A DNA stretch of 45,497 bases from an uncultured Eubacteriales bacterium (lineage in GTDB: Bacteria > Bacillota > Clostridia > Peptostreptococcales > Anaerovoracaceae), in the NCBI GenBank assembly GCA_902786815.1, contig CADADV010000016.1, positions 1-45,497 on the forward strand, written 5' to 3'. This document shows, piece after piece, positions 1-7,342 of this stretch. Made by a program: the position numbers and the translations under genes. Under the pieces are notes generated by a model. That model had not been told where the DNA came from. It made no database searches and was given only the letters and a program-made list of their open reading frames with translations. Within the stretch, counting starts at the first letter, position 1. Each line of letters opens with the position of its first letter.

Positions 1-95
1 ATGGAGGTGTATAACTGCTAAACGAATGAATATGGAATACACTGACGAGGTTGGCAAGAGCCAGCCCTTTTGTAGTGCATAAAGAACATAAGAGA

Positions 96-144
96 AACCT
101 GCTAGCAAATTCAAATTAGCACTTGAATTTTGTTAGCAGGTTTT
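96..144 (+). terminator. Long hairpin with T-run
   Basis: The left arm AACCTGCTAGCAAATTCAA pairs with TTGAATTTTGTTAGCAGG, leaving a small loop and one unpaired base, and the right arm runs into TTTT. The stem has about 18 pairs. It fits an intrinsic terminator of a gene lying left of the window, or a terminal hairpin of a mobile element. Confidence 0.55.
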
Positions 145-167
145 CATGCCGCTGCAGCAGATTCATC

Positions 168-194
168 CCGCCGCTTAAGAAGCGGGGGTTTTCT
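168..194 (+). terminator. G+C hairpin, possible IS200/IS605-type end
   Basis: CCGCTT and AAGCGG form a short stem inside a wider CCCGC/GCGGG context. It is flanked by ATTCATC on the left and TTTTCTC on the right. This arrangement resembles right-end hairpins of IS200/IS605 elements that carry tnpB, but no transposase sequence lies inside the window, so a plain terminator is equally possible. Confidence 0.35.
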
Positions 195-233
195 CTGCTG
201 TTTTATGATAAATAAAGTAGAATCACCAGAAAG

Positions 234-255
234 CACCTGCTTCGGCAGGTGTTTT
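234..255 (+). terminator. Intrinsic terminator hairpin
   Basis: CACCTGC-TTCG-GCAGGTG is a perfect 7-bp stem with a stable UUCG tetraloop, followed by TTTTC. It would insulate the phosphatase gene promoter from transcription entering from the left. Confidence 0.6.
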
Positions 256-361
256 CATTTTGAAGAAATGTTTTATGACGCTAAAATACTATTTCGTGTT
301 ACACTATAATCTGATGAGTTGTTTATTCTGATCCACGAGAGAATCAAAGGATAAATGCAAT

Positions 362-2155
362 ATGAAGATAATGGATATAGGAAAACGAAAAACCAGTGTT
401 ATCGTCGACGTTGCGATCTTCTTTTTGATTGCCATATTCCTGACGGGTACTTTGACATATGTTTTTGAGACACTTCAGGCGGATACCAGCGTTACAAAGC
501 AGACGGAACTGTATGCCACGGAAATCGCGAGCGAAGTCAAACTCGCGATGCAGGAGTACCCGGCGTACCCGTGGCTGCTGCAGTACTGGTATACCCATTC
601 AGATACGATGGATATCGAATACGATGCCTTGATGGATGGCAAAAGCAAAACGGCAGGGAAATGCCGCACCTTTTTACAGCGGCATCCGGATCTGCAGCTC
701 AACTACCTGGACGAGGAGCAATGCAAAGCGCTTCCTGCGGAGGATCAGCAGCTGTATGCTGAAATCATCTATTCCTGGCTCCTTACCCGCGTGGATGAAA
801 TCAAGGCGTCTTATCATGTGGACTACCTGTTCTGTGTGATTTCGGAAGAACCTTTCCAGAAACAGTTCTTCCTCTACAGCGCTGCGCAGCCGGGTGCCGT
901 TCGTGGAACCGGAAGCGATGAGGCCTACGTTGTCGGAAAGACAGTAGAAGTATCTGAAAGCCAGATGGTAGGAATGCGCAACGCCACGCAAAACAACAAG
1001 AATCTGGCAAATGCCGGTGATTACGTGGACTATTACGAATATATTGATTCCTTCGATGGTCACGACGTTTTTATCGGTCTGACGTATGGCCTTGCTGAAC
1101 TGCGCGGCACCATTGCGGTGAGGACGCGTACCGGAACGCAGCTTGCGATCATACTTCAAGTCGTACTGGCCTTGATCTGCCTGGTGATGATCATCGCATT
1201 TCTGGTGCGTCCGATCAAAAAGATGCAGAGAAGCATTCGTGCCTACAGTGAAACGAAGGACAGCGCGGCCGCCTGTGCAGATTTGGAACAGATACGCTTG
1301 CGCAATGAGCTGGGACAGCTTTCGGAGGATGTAGCTGATCTCACGAAGGAAATCGATACGTATACGAACCATATCATGAAGATCACGTCGGAGAAGGAAC
1401 GAATCGAAACGGAGCTGGATCTGGCGAGACAGATCCAGGCATCCATGCTGCCCAGCAGTTTCCCGCCGTATCCTGACAGAAATGAGTTTTTGATCTATGC
1501 TTCCATGGATCCGGCAAAAGAAGTCGGAGGAGACTTTTATGACTTCCAGCTGATCGATGACGACCATTTGTGCATGGTCATAGCGGATGTTTCAGGAAAG
1601 GGAATTCCTGCAGCGCTCTTCATGATGGCGTCAAAAATCATTTTATCCAATTATGCAAAGGCCGGAAAGTCACCTGCCCAAATCCTGATGGAGGCAAACG
1701 ATGACATCAGCACGAATAATAAGCTGGAGATGTTTGTTACTGTCTGGCTTGGCATTCTGGAGATCTCCACAGGAAAGCTCACAGCGGCGAATGCCGGCCA
1801 TGAGTATCCTGTTTTGAAACGCCCGGACGGCGGATTCGAGCTTATCAAGGACAAACACGGCTTCGTCATCGGCGGGATGGAAGGCATGAAATATACGGAA
1901 TACGAAATGCAGCTCGAGCCGGGCGCGAAACTGTTCCTCTACACTGACGGCGTGCCTGAGGCAACAAACGCCGGGAATGAATTGTTCGGGACAGATCGAA
2001 TGATTACGGCTCTGAACGAAGGAGCAGGTGAAGATCCTGAACAGATTTTGCGGCATGTGCGCAGTGCTGTGGATGAATTTGTCCGGGACGCGGAACAGTT
2101 CGATGATCTGACGATGCTCTGTATTGAATATAATGGACCTACAAGCTATAATTGA
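362..2155 (+). CDS. Membrane sensor PP2C (SpoIIE/RsbU-type) serine phosphatase
   Basis: The 597-residue protein has a membrane helix near residues 13-35, an extracellular sensor region to about 258, and a second helix at about 260-282. A HAMP-like linker and coiled coil (about 283-355) follow, then a SpoIIE-family PP2C domain (about 355-590). PP2C metal-binding motifs are visible: GGDFYD (D391), DVSGKG (D409 region), LYTDG and the late QFDDLT aspartates. The family dephosphorylates serine or threonine on anti-sigma-factor antagonists, usually to switch on an alternative sigma factor. No such partner lies in this window. A ribosome site AAAGGA sits nine bases before the chosen ATG. The gene runs straight into the lipoprotein gene, so both probably share one mRNA. 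The extracellular part is not a recognised sensor fold to me. Confidence 0.88.
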   Translation: MKIMDIGKRKTSVIVDVAIFFLIAIFLTGTLTYVFETLQADTSVTKQTELYATEIASEVKLAMQEYPAYPWLLQYWYTHSDTMDIEYDALMDGKSKTAGKCRTFLQRHPDLQLNYLDEEQCKALPAEDQQLYAEIIYSWLLTRVDEIKASYHVDYLFCVISEEPFQKQFFLYSAAQPGAVRGTGSDEAYVVGKTVEVSESQMVGMRNATQNNKNLANAGDYVDYYEYIDSFDGHDVFIGLTYGLAELRGTIAVRTRTGTQLAIILQVVLALICLVMIIAFLVRPIKKMQRSIRAYSETKDSAAACADLEQIRLRNELGQLSEDVADLTKEIDTYTNHIMKITSEKERIETELDLARQIQASMLPSSFPPYPDRNEFLIYASMDPAKEVGGDFYDFQLIDDDHLCMVIADVSGKGIPAALFMMASKIILSNYAKAGKSPAQILMEANDDISTNNKLEMFVTVWLGILEISTGKLTAANAGHEYPVLKRPDGGFELIKDKHGFVIGGMEGMKYTEYEMQLEPGAKLFLYTDGVPEATNAGNELFGTDRMITALNEGAGEDPEQILRHVRSAVDEFVRDAEQFDDLTMLCIEYNGPTSYN

Positions 2156-2184
2156 TGCATCGGAATGAGGAAGGGAGGCTGAGA

Positions 2185-4281
2185 ATGAAGAAAACAATTG
2201 CAATAATGCTTGCGCTGATGACAATCTGTCTGTTCTCCATTACGGGTTGCGGCGGAAGCGCTGATACTGAAAATTCAACAGAACCGGAAGGTCCGCAGCT
2301 GGGAAAGGTCGAGGCGGATCCGGAAGGAACGATCATGCCGTTCGCCCTTACGCTGGGCATTGATGACGGCGTGATGAACTACACAGAGATGGATGATTCC
2401 GCCACCTGCGAAAAGTGGGACGCCGAAAGCAAGGAATTCGGCGAAGCGAAGCTGAACAATAAGACCGTCAAAGGCAACTTCGTCAGAATGATCGACGAGG
2501 ACGGCAACAAGAAGGCAGACAAAGTCCAGGTTGTAGATTTTGCAGACGCGGAAGGATACTGGGATTCGTCCATGGCATGGGCGGAAGGTTCCGGAACAGA
2601 GACAGAGCCGTCTGTTGACGATGAAACCGGCATCGAGGTTTACGGCGACGAGTCGACCATCCCGTACGGCGAACGTCTGCTGGCGGGATTCGGGATCGGC
2701 GACTACAGCGGCGCTGATGACTTTGAAAACGATGAGCCGATCAGCTACTGGACGGATAACGACTACTACAATACGGTCTCCTCTGATACATTGACAATAT
2801 TACCGCACTACGGAACCTATCTGCAGCCGAACGGCTGGTCCTGCGGATGCTGCTCCGGAATCTGCGCCCTCGAATGGTACGGAATGCGGAACGGCCTGAA
2901 CGATGTGGATCTGGGTATGCTCAGAGAGACATGCCAGCTGGAAGTCGGAACCGACGCCAAGTATCTGCAAAATGCTTTTGAGAATCTGGCGAAACTGGGC
3001 ATCACCGGCGGATGGACGTTCATCTCCTCCGACAGTGATCCGGACAAGCTGTCCGATCCGAAATGGGTCCAGAAGCAGCTGAAACAGGGACATCCGATCA
3101 TGGTCGAATGGAATCCGTACGGATGGCACTGGCAGACGATCATCGGCTATGACAACATGGGAACGGAAGACACACTCGATGACGTTTGTATCATGATGGA
3201 CTCCTATGACACCACGGACCAGGACAATAACGGATACTACGTTGAGTCTTATGAGAGAATGATCTACGGAGTCTGCACTTCATTTTATGATGATAAGAAT
3301 GGTTTCAAGGATGTGGGTACCGTGACACCGCCGCAGTTCCTGGTTGCGATCCCGGATGAGTGGGAGTACACCATGGAGAAGGGCGAAGGCATCACTGCTG
3401 ACAAGTCCAACAAGGCGAACTTCACAGATGAAAACAAGATGTCCTACGGCAAGACAGCCGAAGATATCAAAAAATACTATTCCGATGCTATCGATGACGG
3501 AACGATCGAAAGCCTCGGCAACAACGGACTCGGCGGAGCAGCAGAAGAAGGCTACGAGCGGTCCGGAGACCACAATTACTCCCCGTATTACAAGTTCATC
3601 GACTGCTACAACCTGAAGGACACCGATACACTGCATGTGCTCGAGCATTTCCAGACTTTGCAGCAGGCGTCCGAATTCAGCTGCGGCGCAACGTCAGCGG
3701 CAATGGTCACCAACTGGTTCGGCAAGAACGAAGGCGAGACCGACATGTCCCTGATGCACGCCAGACAGGATGGAAAGCTTGAGGCGACCTATCTGAAAGG
3801 CATGAAACAGATCTTCCGGTACATGAACGACACCTATGATCAGGACTGGGTATGGGTGGATACCGACGATCTGAAAAACGCAGACGGTGAGCCTGAGGCG
3901 GAAGGCGAGGAATCCTATATCGGCGACTACTGCCTGCAGGCAGGAACCCTGGAAGACTGGCCCGGTCTGATTCCGTATCTCCTTGACCACGACATCCCGA
4001 TCATGGTCGGCTGGGACGAGTGGGGCGGACACTGGCAGGTCATCATCGGATACGATGATATGGGCACCAAGGAGAAGACCGAAGACGACGTCCTCATCCT
4101 GGCAGATCCATACGACACCACCGACCACAACCAGGACGGCTACGTGATCGAAGGATTCGAACGTCTTGTATACGGGTTCTACTCCAGCTTCGAGCCTAAG
4201 TTCAAGCACAACGATTTCATCGCCGCATTCCCGGCAGAAGGCCACGAAGACGTGATCGAAGCACTGGGGATCGAGCAGTAA
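2185..4281 (+). CDS. Lipoprotein with two C39-type cysteine peptidase domains
   Basis: The start is the ATG at 2185, six bases after GGGAGG. The upstream in-frame ATG at 2152 overlaps the previous gene and lacks a site. The 698-residue product begins with a lipoprotein signal peptide ending in the lipobox ITGC (C22), so it should be anchored outside the cell. An acidic N-terminal region (about 30-205) is followed by two papain-like peptidase_C39_2-type domains. The first has C220 (WSCGCC), H315 (GWHWQTIIGYD) and D339. The second has C500 (FSCGAT), H616 (GGHWQVIIGYDD) and D641. The Cys-His-Asp spacing matches in both, so both may be active. Each His motif is followed by DTTD and a YG...SF segment, showing an internal duplication. 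The substrate is unknown. Co-transcription with the phosphatase suggests an envelope-stress or secretion-linked role. Confidence 0.82.
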   Translation: MKKTIAIMLALMTICLFSITGCGGSADTENSTEPEGPQLGKVEADPEGTIMPFALTLGIDDGVMNYTEMDDSATCEKWDAESKEFGEAKLNNKTVKGNFVRMIDEDGNKKADKVQVVDFADAEGYWDSSMAWAEGSGTETEPSVDDETGIEVYGDESTIPYGERLLAGFGIGDYSGADDFENDEPISYWTDNDYYNTVSSDTLTILPHYGTYLQPNGWSCGCCSGICALEWYGMRNGLNDVDLGMLRETCQLEVGTDAKYLQNAFENLAKLGITGGWTFISSDSDPDKLSDPKWVQKQLKQGHPIMVEWNPYGWHWQTIIGYDNMGTEDTLDDVCIMMDSYDTTDQDNNGYYVESYERMIYGVCTSFYDDKNGFKDVGTVTPPQFLVAIPDEWEYTMEKGEGITADKSNKANFTDENKMSYGKTAEDIKKYYSDAIDDGTIESLGNNGLGGAAEEGYERSGDHNYSPYYKFIDCYNLKDTDTLHVLEHFQTLQQASEFSCGATSAAMVTNWFGKNEGETDMSLMHARQDGKLEATYLKGMKQIFRYMNDTYDQDWVWVDTDDLKNADGEPEAEGEESYIGDYCLQAGTLEDWPGLIPYLLDHDIPIMVGWDEWGGHWQVIIGYDDMGTKEKTEDDVLILADPYDTTDHNQDGYVIEGFERLVYGFYSSFEPKFKHNDFIAAFPAEGHEDVIEALGIEQ

Positions 4282-4317
4282 ACTGAAAACAGACACTCAT
4301 GGGAAGATACTCATAGA

Positions 4318-4349
4318 AGAGGCACTGCATGGCGCAGCGCCTCTTTTTT
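4318..4349 (+). terminator. Intrinsic terminator after the C39 lipoprotein gene
   Basis: AGAGGC pairs with GCCTCT around a 15-base loop that can itself pair (TGCATGGCGCA region). A run of Ts follows. It lies 37 bases after the stop codon. Confidence 0.75.
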
Positions 4350-4357
4350 ATGTCCAT

Positions 4358-4428
4358 GTTGTTTCCTGTTGTTTCCTGTTGTTTCCTGGTTGTTTCCTGT
4401 TGTTTCCTGTTGTTTCCGGTTGTTTCCT
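4358..4428. repeat. 10-bp tandem repeat (GTTGTTTCCT), seven copies
   Basis: Seven near-perfect copies of GTTGTTTCCT run head to tail. One extra G follows the third copy, and one copy ends in G instead of T. On the other strand the unit reads AGGAAACAAC. The period is not a multiple of three, and the array lies just after a terminator, so it is probably not translated. Confidence 0.9.
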
Positions 4429-4450
4429 GTTGTGTATGGGGCTTCTGTGC

Positions 4451-4870
4451 AACCAACAGCTGGTGCCCGCAGGCCTTGGTACTGCGTTTGGCCGTTGGTT
4501 AAGAACAGTCCACAGCTCGCCCGCAACCAACAGCTGGCGCCCGCGAGCCTTGATACATCGTCTAGCCGTTGGTTGAGAACGGTCCACAGCTCGCCCATAA
4601 CCAACAGGTGGTGCCCGCAGCCCTTGGTACATCGTCTAGCCGTTGGTTAAGAATGGTTCACAGCTCGCCCGCAACCAACAGCTGGCGCCCGCGAGCCTTG
4701 ATACATCGTCTAGCCGTTGGTTGAGAACGGTCCACAGCTCGCCCGCAACCAACAGCTTGTGCTCACAGCCCTTGATACATCGTCTGGCCGTTGGTTAAGA
4801 ATGGTTCACAGCTCGCCCGCAACCAACAGCTTGTGCTCACAGCCCTTGATACATCGTCTGGCCGTTGGTT
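4451..4870. repeat. 74-bp tandem repeat array, six copies with internal dyads
   Basis: AACCAACAG recurs at 4451, 4525, 4599, 4673, 4747 and 4821, exactly 74 bases apart. The last copy is cut after its GTTGGTT. Each unit starts with AACCAAC and carries the reverse complement GTTGGTT 43 bases later, so each can fold as a hairpin with about 36 bases between the arms. A 24-base linker containing CACAGCTCGCCC follows. Copies 2 and 4 differ only near their last two bases. Copies 5 and 6 are nearly identical over their shared length, and the linker type alternates between GAGAACGGTCCAC and AAGAATGGTTCAC. This pattern suggests growth by duplication of a 148-bp dimer. A 74-base period shifts reading frame, arguing against a protein repeat. 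Confidence 0.92.
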
Positions 4871-4902
4871 GAGGAATGGGTTTGTTTCACCGTTTCTTCC
4901 AC

Positions 4903-4931
4903 TCGCCAAATCCAGCGCCGTATATTATAAT
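4903..4931 (+). promoter_or_regulatory. Promoter of mtaB, predicted leaderless
   Basis: TCGCCA (4903-4908, four of six matches to TTGACA) and TATAAT (4926-4931) are 17 bases apart. The ATG at 4940 begins nine bases after the -10 box start-of-spacer, so transcription would start at or within a base or two of it. No Shine-Dalgarno sequence precedes the ATG. Confidence 0.55.
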
Positions 4932-4939
4932 AATGCATT

Positions 4940-6550
4940 ATGAAGGTAGCTTTTCACACATTAGGATGCAAAGTCAATCAATACGAGTCGGAAGCTATGG
5001 CGCAGATGTTCCGCGGGCGCGGATGGGAGGTCGTCGGTGAGCGTGATTTCGCCGACGCCTATGTGATCAACACTTGTACGGTCACGGCCATTGCGGATAA
5101 GAAGTCCCGCCAGTACATACGGCGGATGAAGCGGGTGAACCCGGACAGCGTGATTGCTGTCACGGGTTGTTACGCCCAGATCAGCCCGGATGAGGTCGCG
5201 GGGATACAGGGCGTTGACATCGTAACGGGCACCAATGAGAAACACACACTGATCGATCACGTCGAGGAACTGGTCGCACGGAAGGCAGAGCAGAAGGAAG
5301 CACAGAAGGCAGTGCAGAAGGAAGCGCACCTTGCGGCGGCAGGCGGAAGCGCGGAAGATGTCCAATGCATCATCCATCCTTACGAGGAACTTGGCGTCTT
5401 CGAGGAAATGGGCATCGTGTCCAGCACGGAGAACCGCACCCGGGCCTACATCAAGATCCAGGAAGGGTGCAACCGGTTCTGCTCCTACTGTGTGATCCCG
5501 TACGCCAGGGGTCCGGTTCGGAGCCGGGCACTGGAGGACATTGTGGAAGAGGCGAAGTCGCTGATTGCAGCTGGTTACAAAGAACTGGTGCTGACAGGCA
5601 TCAATACGGCACAGTATGATATGGAAGGCCGGGACCTTTATGCGGACCGCAGCGAGACTGAACACACAGTGGCAGAAACCGACGACAGGAACCTGGGAAG
5701 CAGCAGTACAGCAGCCAGCGGCGGGACTGAACAGACGGCGTCAGGAACCGCAGACCGCAGCCCAGGAGGCAGCAACGAGGCCGAGCCTTTCGGTGTGGAG
5801 AAGGCCATCGCGGCAATCAACGCACTGCCGGGTGAGTTCCGCATCCGGCTGAGCAGTCTGGAGCCGGCTGTGGTCAACGCAGACTATGTGAAGCGGCTGT
5901 TCCGGTATGAGAAACTCTGCCATCACCTGCACATGTCCGCCCAGAGCGGCAGCGACGCCGTACTGCGGGTTATGAACCGGCCCTATGATGCCGGCCAGTA
6001 TATGGAGATGGCAAAAGCCGTGTGCGAATTCGATCCGTGCTTCGGGCTGTCAACGGACATTATCGTCGGGTTCCCGGGCGAGAAGGACAGCGACTTCGAA
6101 GACAGCTGCAAGCTGGTCGCACGGTGCGCGTTCTGCAAAACCCATATTTTCAAGTATTCCAAGCGGCCGCTGACAAAGGCTGCCGAGATGAAAGGTCAGG
6201 TGTCGCCGCAGGTCAAGCAGAAGCGCAGCGAGCGGCTGCAGAGCATCGCCGCGCAGGCAGCCCGTGCGTTCTTCAATATGAACATCGAGATGGCGCAGCA
6301 GGGCAGGACTGAGCTGGTTCTCTTCGAGGAGGTCGTGCAGGCAACAGAGGAAGGCGCCGGCATCATGAAGGGTGACGCGCTGCTGACTGGATACACAGGG
6401 AATTACATCCGCGTGTATGTGAAAGCCGGCAGTGCGAAAACCGGCAGTGCGAAAACCGGCAGCATGGGAGACGAACAGCTCGGCAGATTTAGAAAAGTCA
6501 GACTTGAGGAAATCTACAGTGACGGAATCGCCGCAAGTGTGGTAGAATAA
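4940..6550 (+). CDS. mtaB: tRNA t6A37 methylthiotransferase MtaB
   Basis: MtaB adds a methylthio group to N6-threonylcarbamoyladenosine at position 37 of tRNAs. The N-terminal cluster-binding cysteines are C10 (LGCKVNQYES), C46 (NTCTV) and C77 (TGCYAQ). The radical SAM cluster is C177-x3-C181-x2-C184 (EGCNRFCSYC), followed by the typical IPYARGPVRSR. A TRAM-like tail follows. At 536 residues it is about 90 longer than usual. The extra length sits in three low-complexity insertions: a Lys/Glu/Gln/Ala stretch at about 113-140, a Ser/Thr/Gly/Glu-rich loop at about 226-284 inside the radical SAM barrel, and an AGSAKTGSAKTGS repeat near the C terminus encoded by 15-bp repeats. The start is supported by family alignment. 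There is no ribosome site. Confidence 0.92.
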   Translation: MKVAFHTLGCKVNQYESEAMAQMFRGRGWEVVGERDFADAYVINTCTVTAIADKKSRQYIRRMKRVNPDSVIAVTGCYAQISPDEVAGIQGVDIVTGTNEKHTLIDHVEELVARKAEQKEAQKAVQKEAHLAAAGGSAEDVQCIIHPYEELGVFEEMGIVSSTENRTRAYIKIQEGCNRFCSYCVIPYARGPVRSRALEDIVEEAKSLIAAGYKELVLTGINTAQYDMEGRDLYADRSETEHTVAETDDRNLGSSSTAASGGTEQTASGTADRSPGGSNEAEPFGVEKAIAAINALPGEFRIRLSSLEPAVVNADYVKRLFRYEKLCHHLHMSAQSGSDAVLRVMNRPYDAGQYMEMAKAVCEFDPCFGLSTDIIVGFPGEKDSDFEDSCKLVARCAFCKTHIFKYSKRPLTKAAEMKGQVSPQVKQKRSERLQSIAAQAARAFFNMNIEMAQQGRTELVLFEEVVQATEEGAGIMKGDALLTGYTGNYIRVYVKAGSAKTGSAKTGSMGDEQLGRFRKVRLEEIYSDGIAASVVE

Positions 6551-6581
6551 CAATATCAAATCACGAAAAGGAGAGAGGAAC

Positions 6582-6923
6582 ATGAGTGACTGTTTATTCT
6601 GTATGATCAGAGATGGCGAGATACCATCGAACAAAGTTTACGAAGACGATAAAGTTCTCTGCTTCCACGATGTTGACCCGCAGGCGCCGGTACACTGCCT
6701 GCTCATCCCGAAGAAGCACATCGCATCTATCGATGATGTGACCGATGAGGACGCGGATATCCTGGCTTATATGATGATGAAAATCAAGGATATCGCAGCG
6801 GAGCTGGGACTCGAGAACGGCTACAGAGTCGTGATCAACTGCGGTGAGGACGGACTGCAGACGGTGCAGCATCTGCACCTGCACATTTTGGGCAAGAGAA
6901 AACTCGCATGGCCTCCGGGCTGA
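6582..6923 (+). CDS. HIT-family nucleotide hydrolase (HinT-like)
   Basis: The 113-residue protein begins with CLFCMIRDGEIPS and ends with the histidine triad QHLHLHILG, both typical of bacterial HinT proteins. These hydrolyse nucleoside phosphoramidates and adenylated compounds in the cytoplasm. The length matches the family. GGAGAGAGG lies just before the ATG, and the gene is 31 bases after mtaB, so the two are probably co-transcribed. Confidence 0.93.
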   Translation: MSDCLFCMIRDGEIPSNKVYEDDKVLCFHDVDPQAPVHCLLIPKKHIASIDDVTDEDADILAYMMMKIKDIAAELGLENGYRVVINCGEDGLQTVQHLHLHILGKRKLAWPPG

Positions 6924-6979
6924 TGACGCGCTCTCAAAAGCATATGAAAACGTCTGCAAAAACATACTGAAAAATAGGC

Positions 6980-7008
6980 TTGCATTGAACGGGTAATGTC
7001 TGTATAAT
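6980..7008 (+). promoter_or_regulatory. Promoter of rpsU
   Basis: TTGCAT (6980-6985) and TATAAT (7003-7008) are 17 bases apart. The predicted leader of about 80 nt contains the hairpin CCTTTGTC-ATAA-GACAAGG at 7028-7046, with one bulged base, ahead of the ribosome site. Confidence 0.65.
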
Positions 7009-7095
7009 AATGGACGTTGCAGGATGACCTTTGTCATAAGACAAGGACCGTTTTCAAGACGAAAAAACTATAAATAGTCAGGAGGTGAAACGGGA

Positions 7096-7278
7096 TTGGC
7101 ACAGGTAATCGTAAGAGAAAATGAAAGCTTAGAAAGTGCTCTGAAGAGATTCAAGAGATCATGCGCCAGAGACGGCGTCATGGCGGAAGTCAGAAAAAGA
7201 GAGCATTACGAAAAGCCAAGCGTAAAGAGAAAGAAGAAATCTGAAGCTGCTAGAAAAAAGGCTAATAAGAAGTACTAA
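7096..7278 (+). CDS. rpsU: Small ribosomal subunit protein bS21
   Basis: The 60-residue basic protein matches bS21 over its full length, with [14 protein letters not shown] near the start and a Lys/Arg-rich tail. It binds 16S rRNA on the 30S subunit. The start codon is TTG, chosen because AGGAGGTG (7080-7086) lies nine bases upstream and the protein then begins [10 protein letters not shown]. It has its own promoter and terminator. Confidence 0.95.
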   Translation: MAQVIVRENESLESALKRFKRSCARDGVMAEVRKREHYEKPSVKRKKKSEAARKKANKKY

Positions 7279-7296
7279 GCGAAAATATGCACTTGA

Positions 7297-7324
7297 AACG
7301 GCATCAGTTTTGATGCCGTTTTCT
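7297..7324 (+). terminator. Intrinsic terminator after rpsU
   Basis: ACGGCATC and GATGCCGT form an 8-bp stem with loop AGTTTT, followed by TTTC. It overlaps the short gap before yqeY and probably gives partial read-through, since no separate yqeY promoter is evident. Confidence 0.75.
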
Positions 7325-7342
7325 TGTATCGGAGGAATAACA

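Larger units (their letters stand above)
1..361. other. Non-coding region with stacked hairpins
   Basis: I see no convincing gene here. The stretch holds a short G-U containing hairpin near 49-66 and three stronger hairpins, listed separately. They are followed by a -10 hexamer TATAAT at 305-310 that would start the transcript of the phosphatase gene, leaving a leader of about 45 nt. No good -35 box is visible. The second hairpin has the look of the right end of IS200/IS605-type elements, so the first 200 bases may be the tail of such an element cut by the window edge. That is inference from general shape only. Confidence 0.45.
4282..4939. other. Gene-free spacer made of tandem repeats
   Basis: This 658-base gap contains the terminator of the lipoprotein gene, a 10-bp tandem repeat, a six-copy 74-bp tandem repeat, and the promoter of mtaB. 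Short open frames across the repeats on both strands translate the repeats in shifting frames. None has a ribosome site that I trust, so I treat the stretch as non-coding. Confidence 0.75.

Noticed and set aside
1-95. tRNA or rRNA fragment at the window start
   Set aside because: No cloverleaf, no CCA-type end and no conserved rRNA stretch could be found.
4217-4650. Small proteins encoded across the repeats on either strand
   Set aside because: Repeat periods of 10 and 74 shift the frame, no credible ribosome sites are seen, and the frames only mirror the repeats.
4451-4870. CRISPR array
   Set aside because: The whole 74-bp unit is repeated. There are no unique spacers of fixed length between short identical repeats, and no cas genes are present.
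4451-4870. Integron attC sites
   Set aside because: The arms AACCAAC/GTTGGTT do not fit the RYYYAAC/GTTRRRY pattern, there are no gene cassettes between the copies, and no integrase gene is present.
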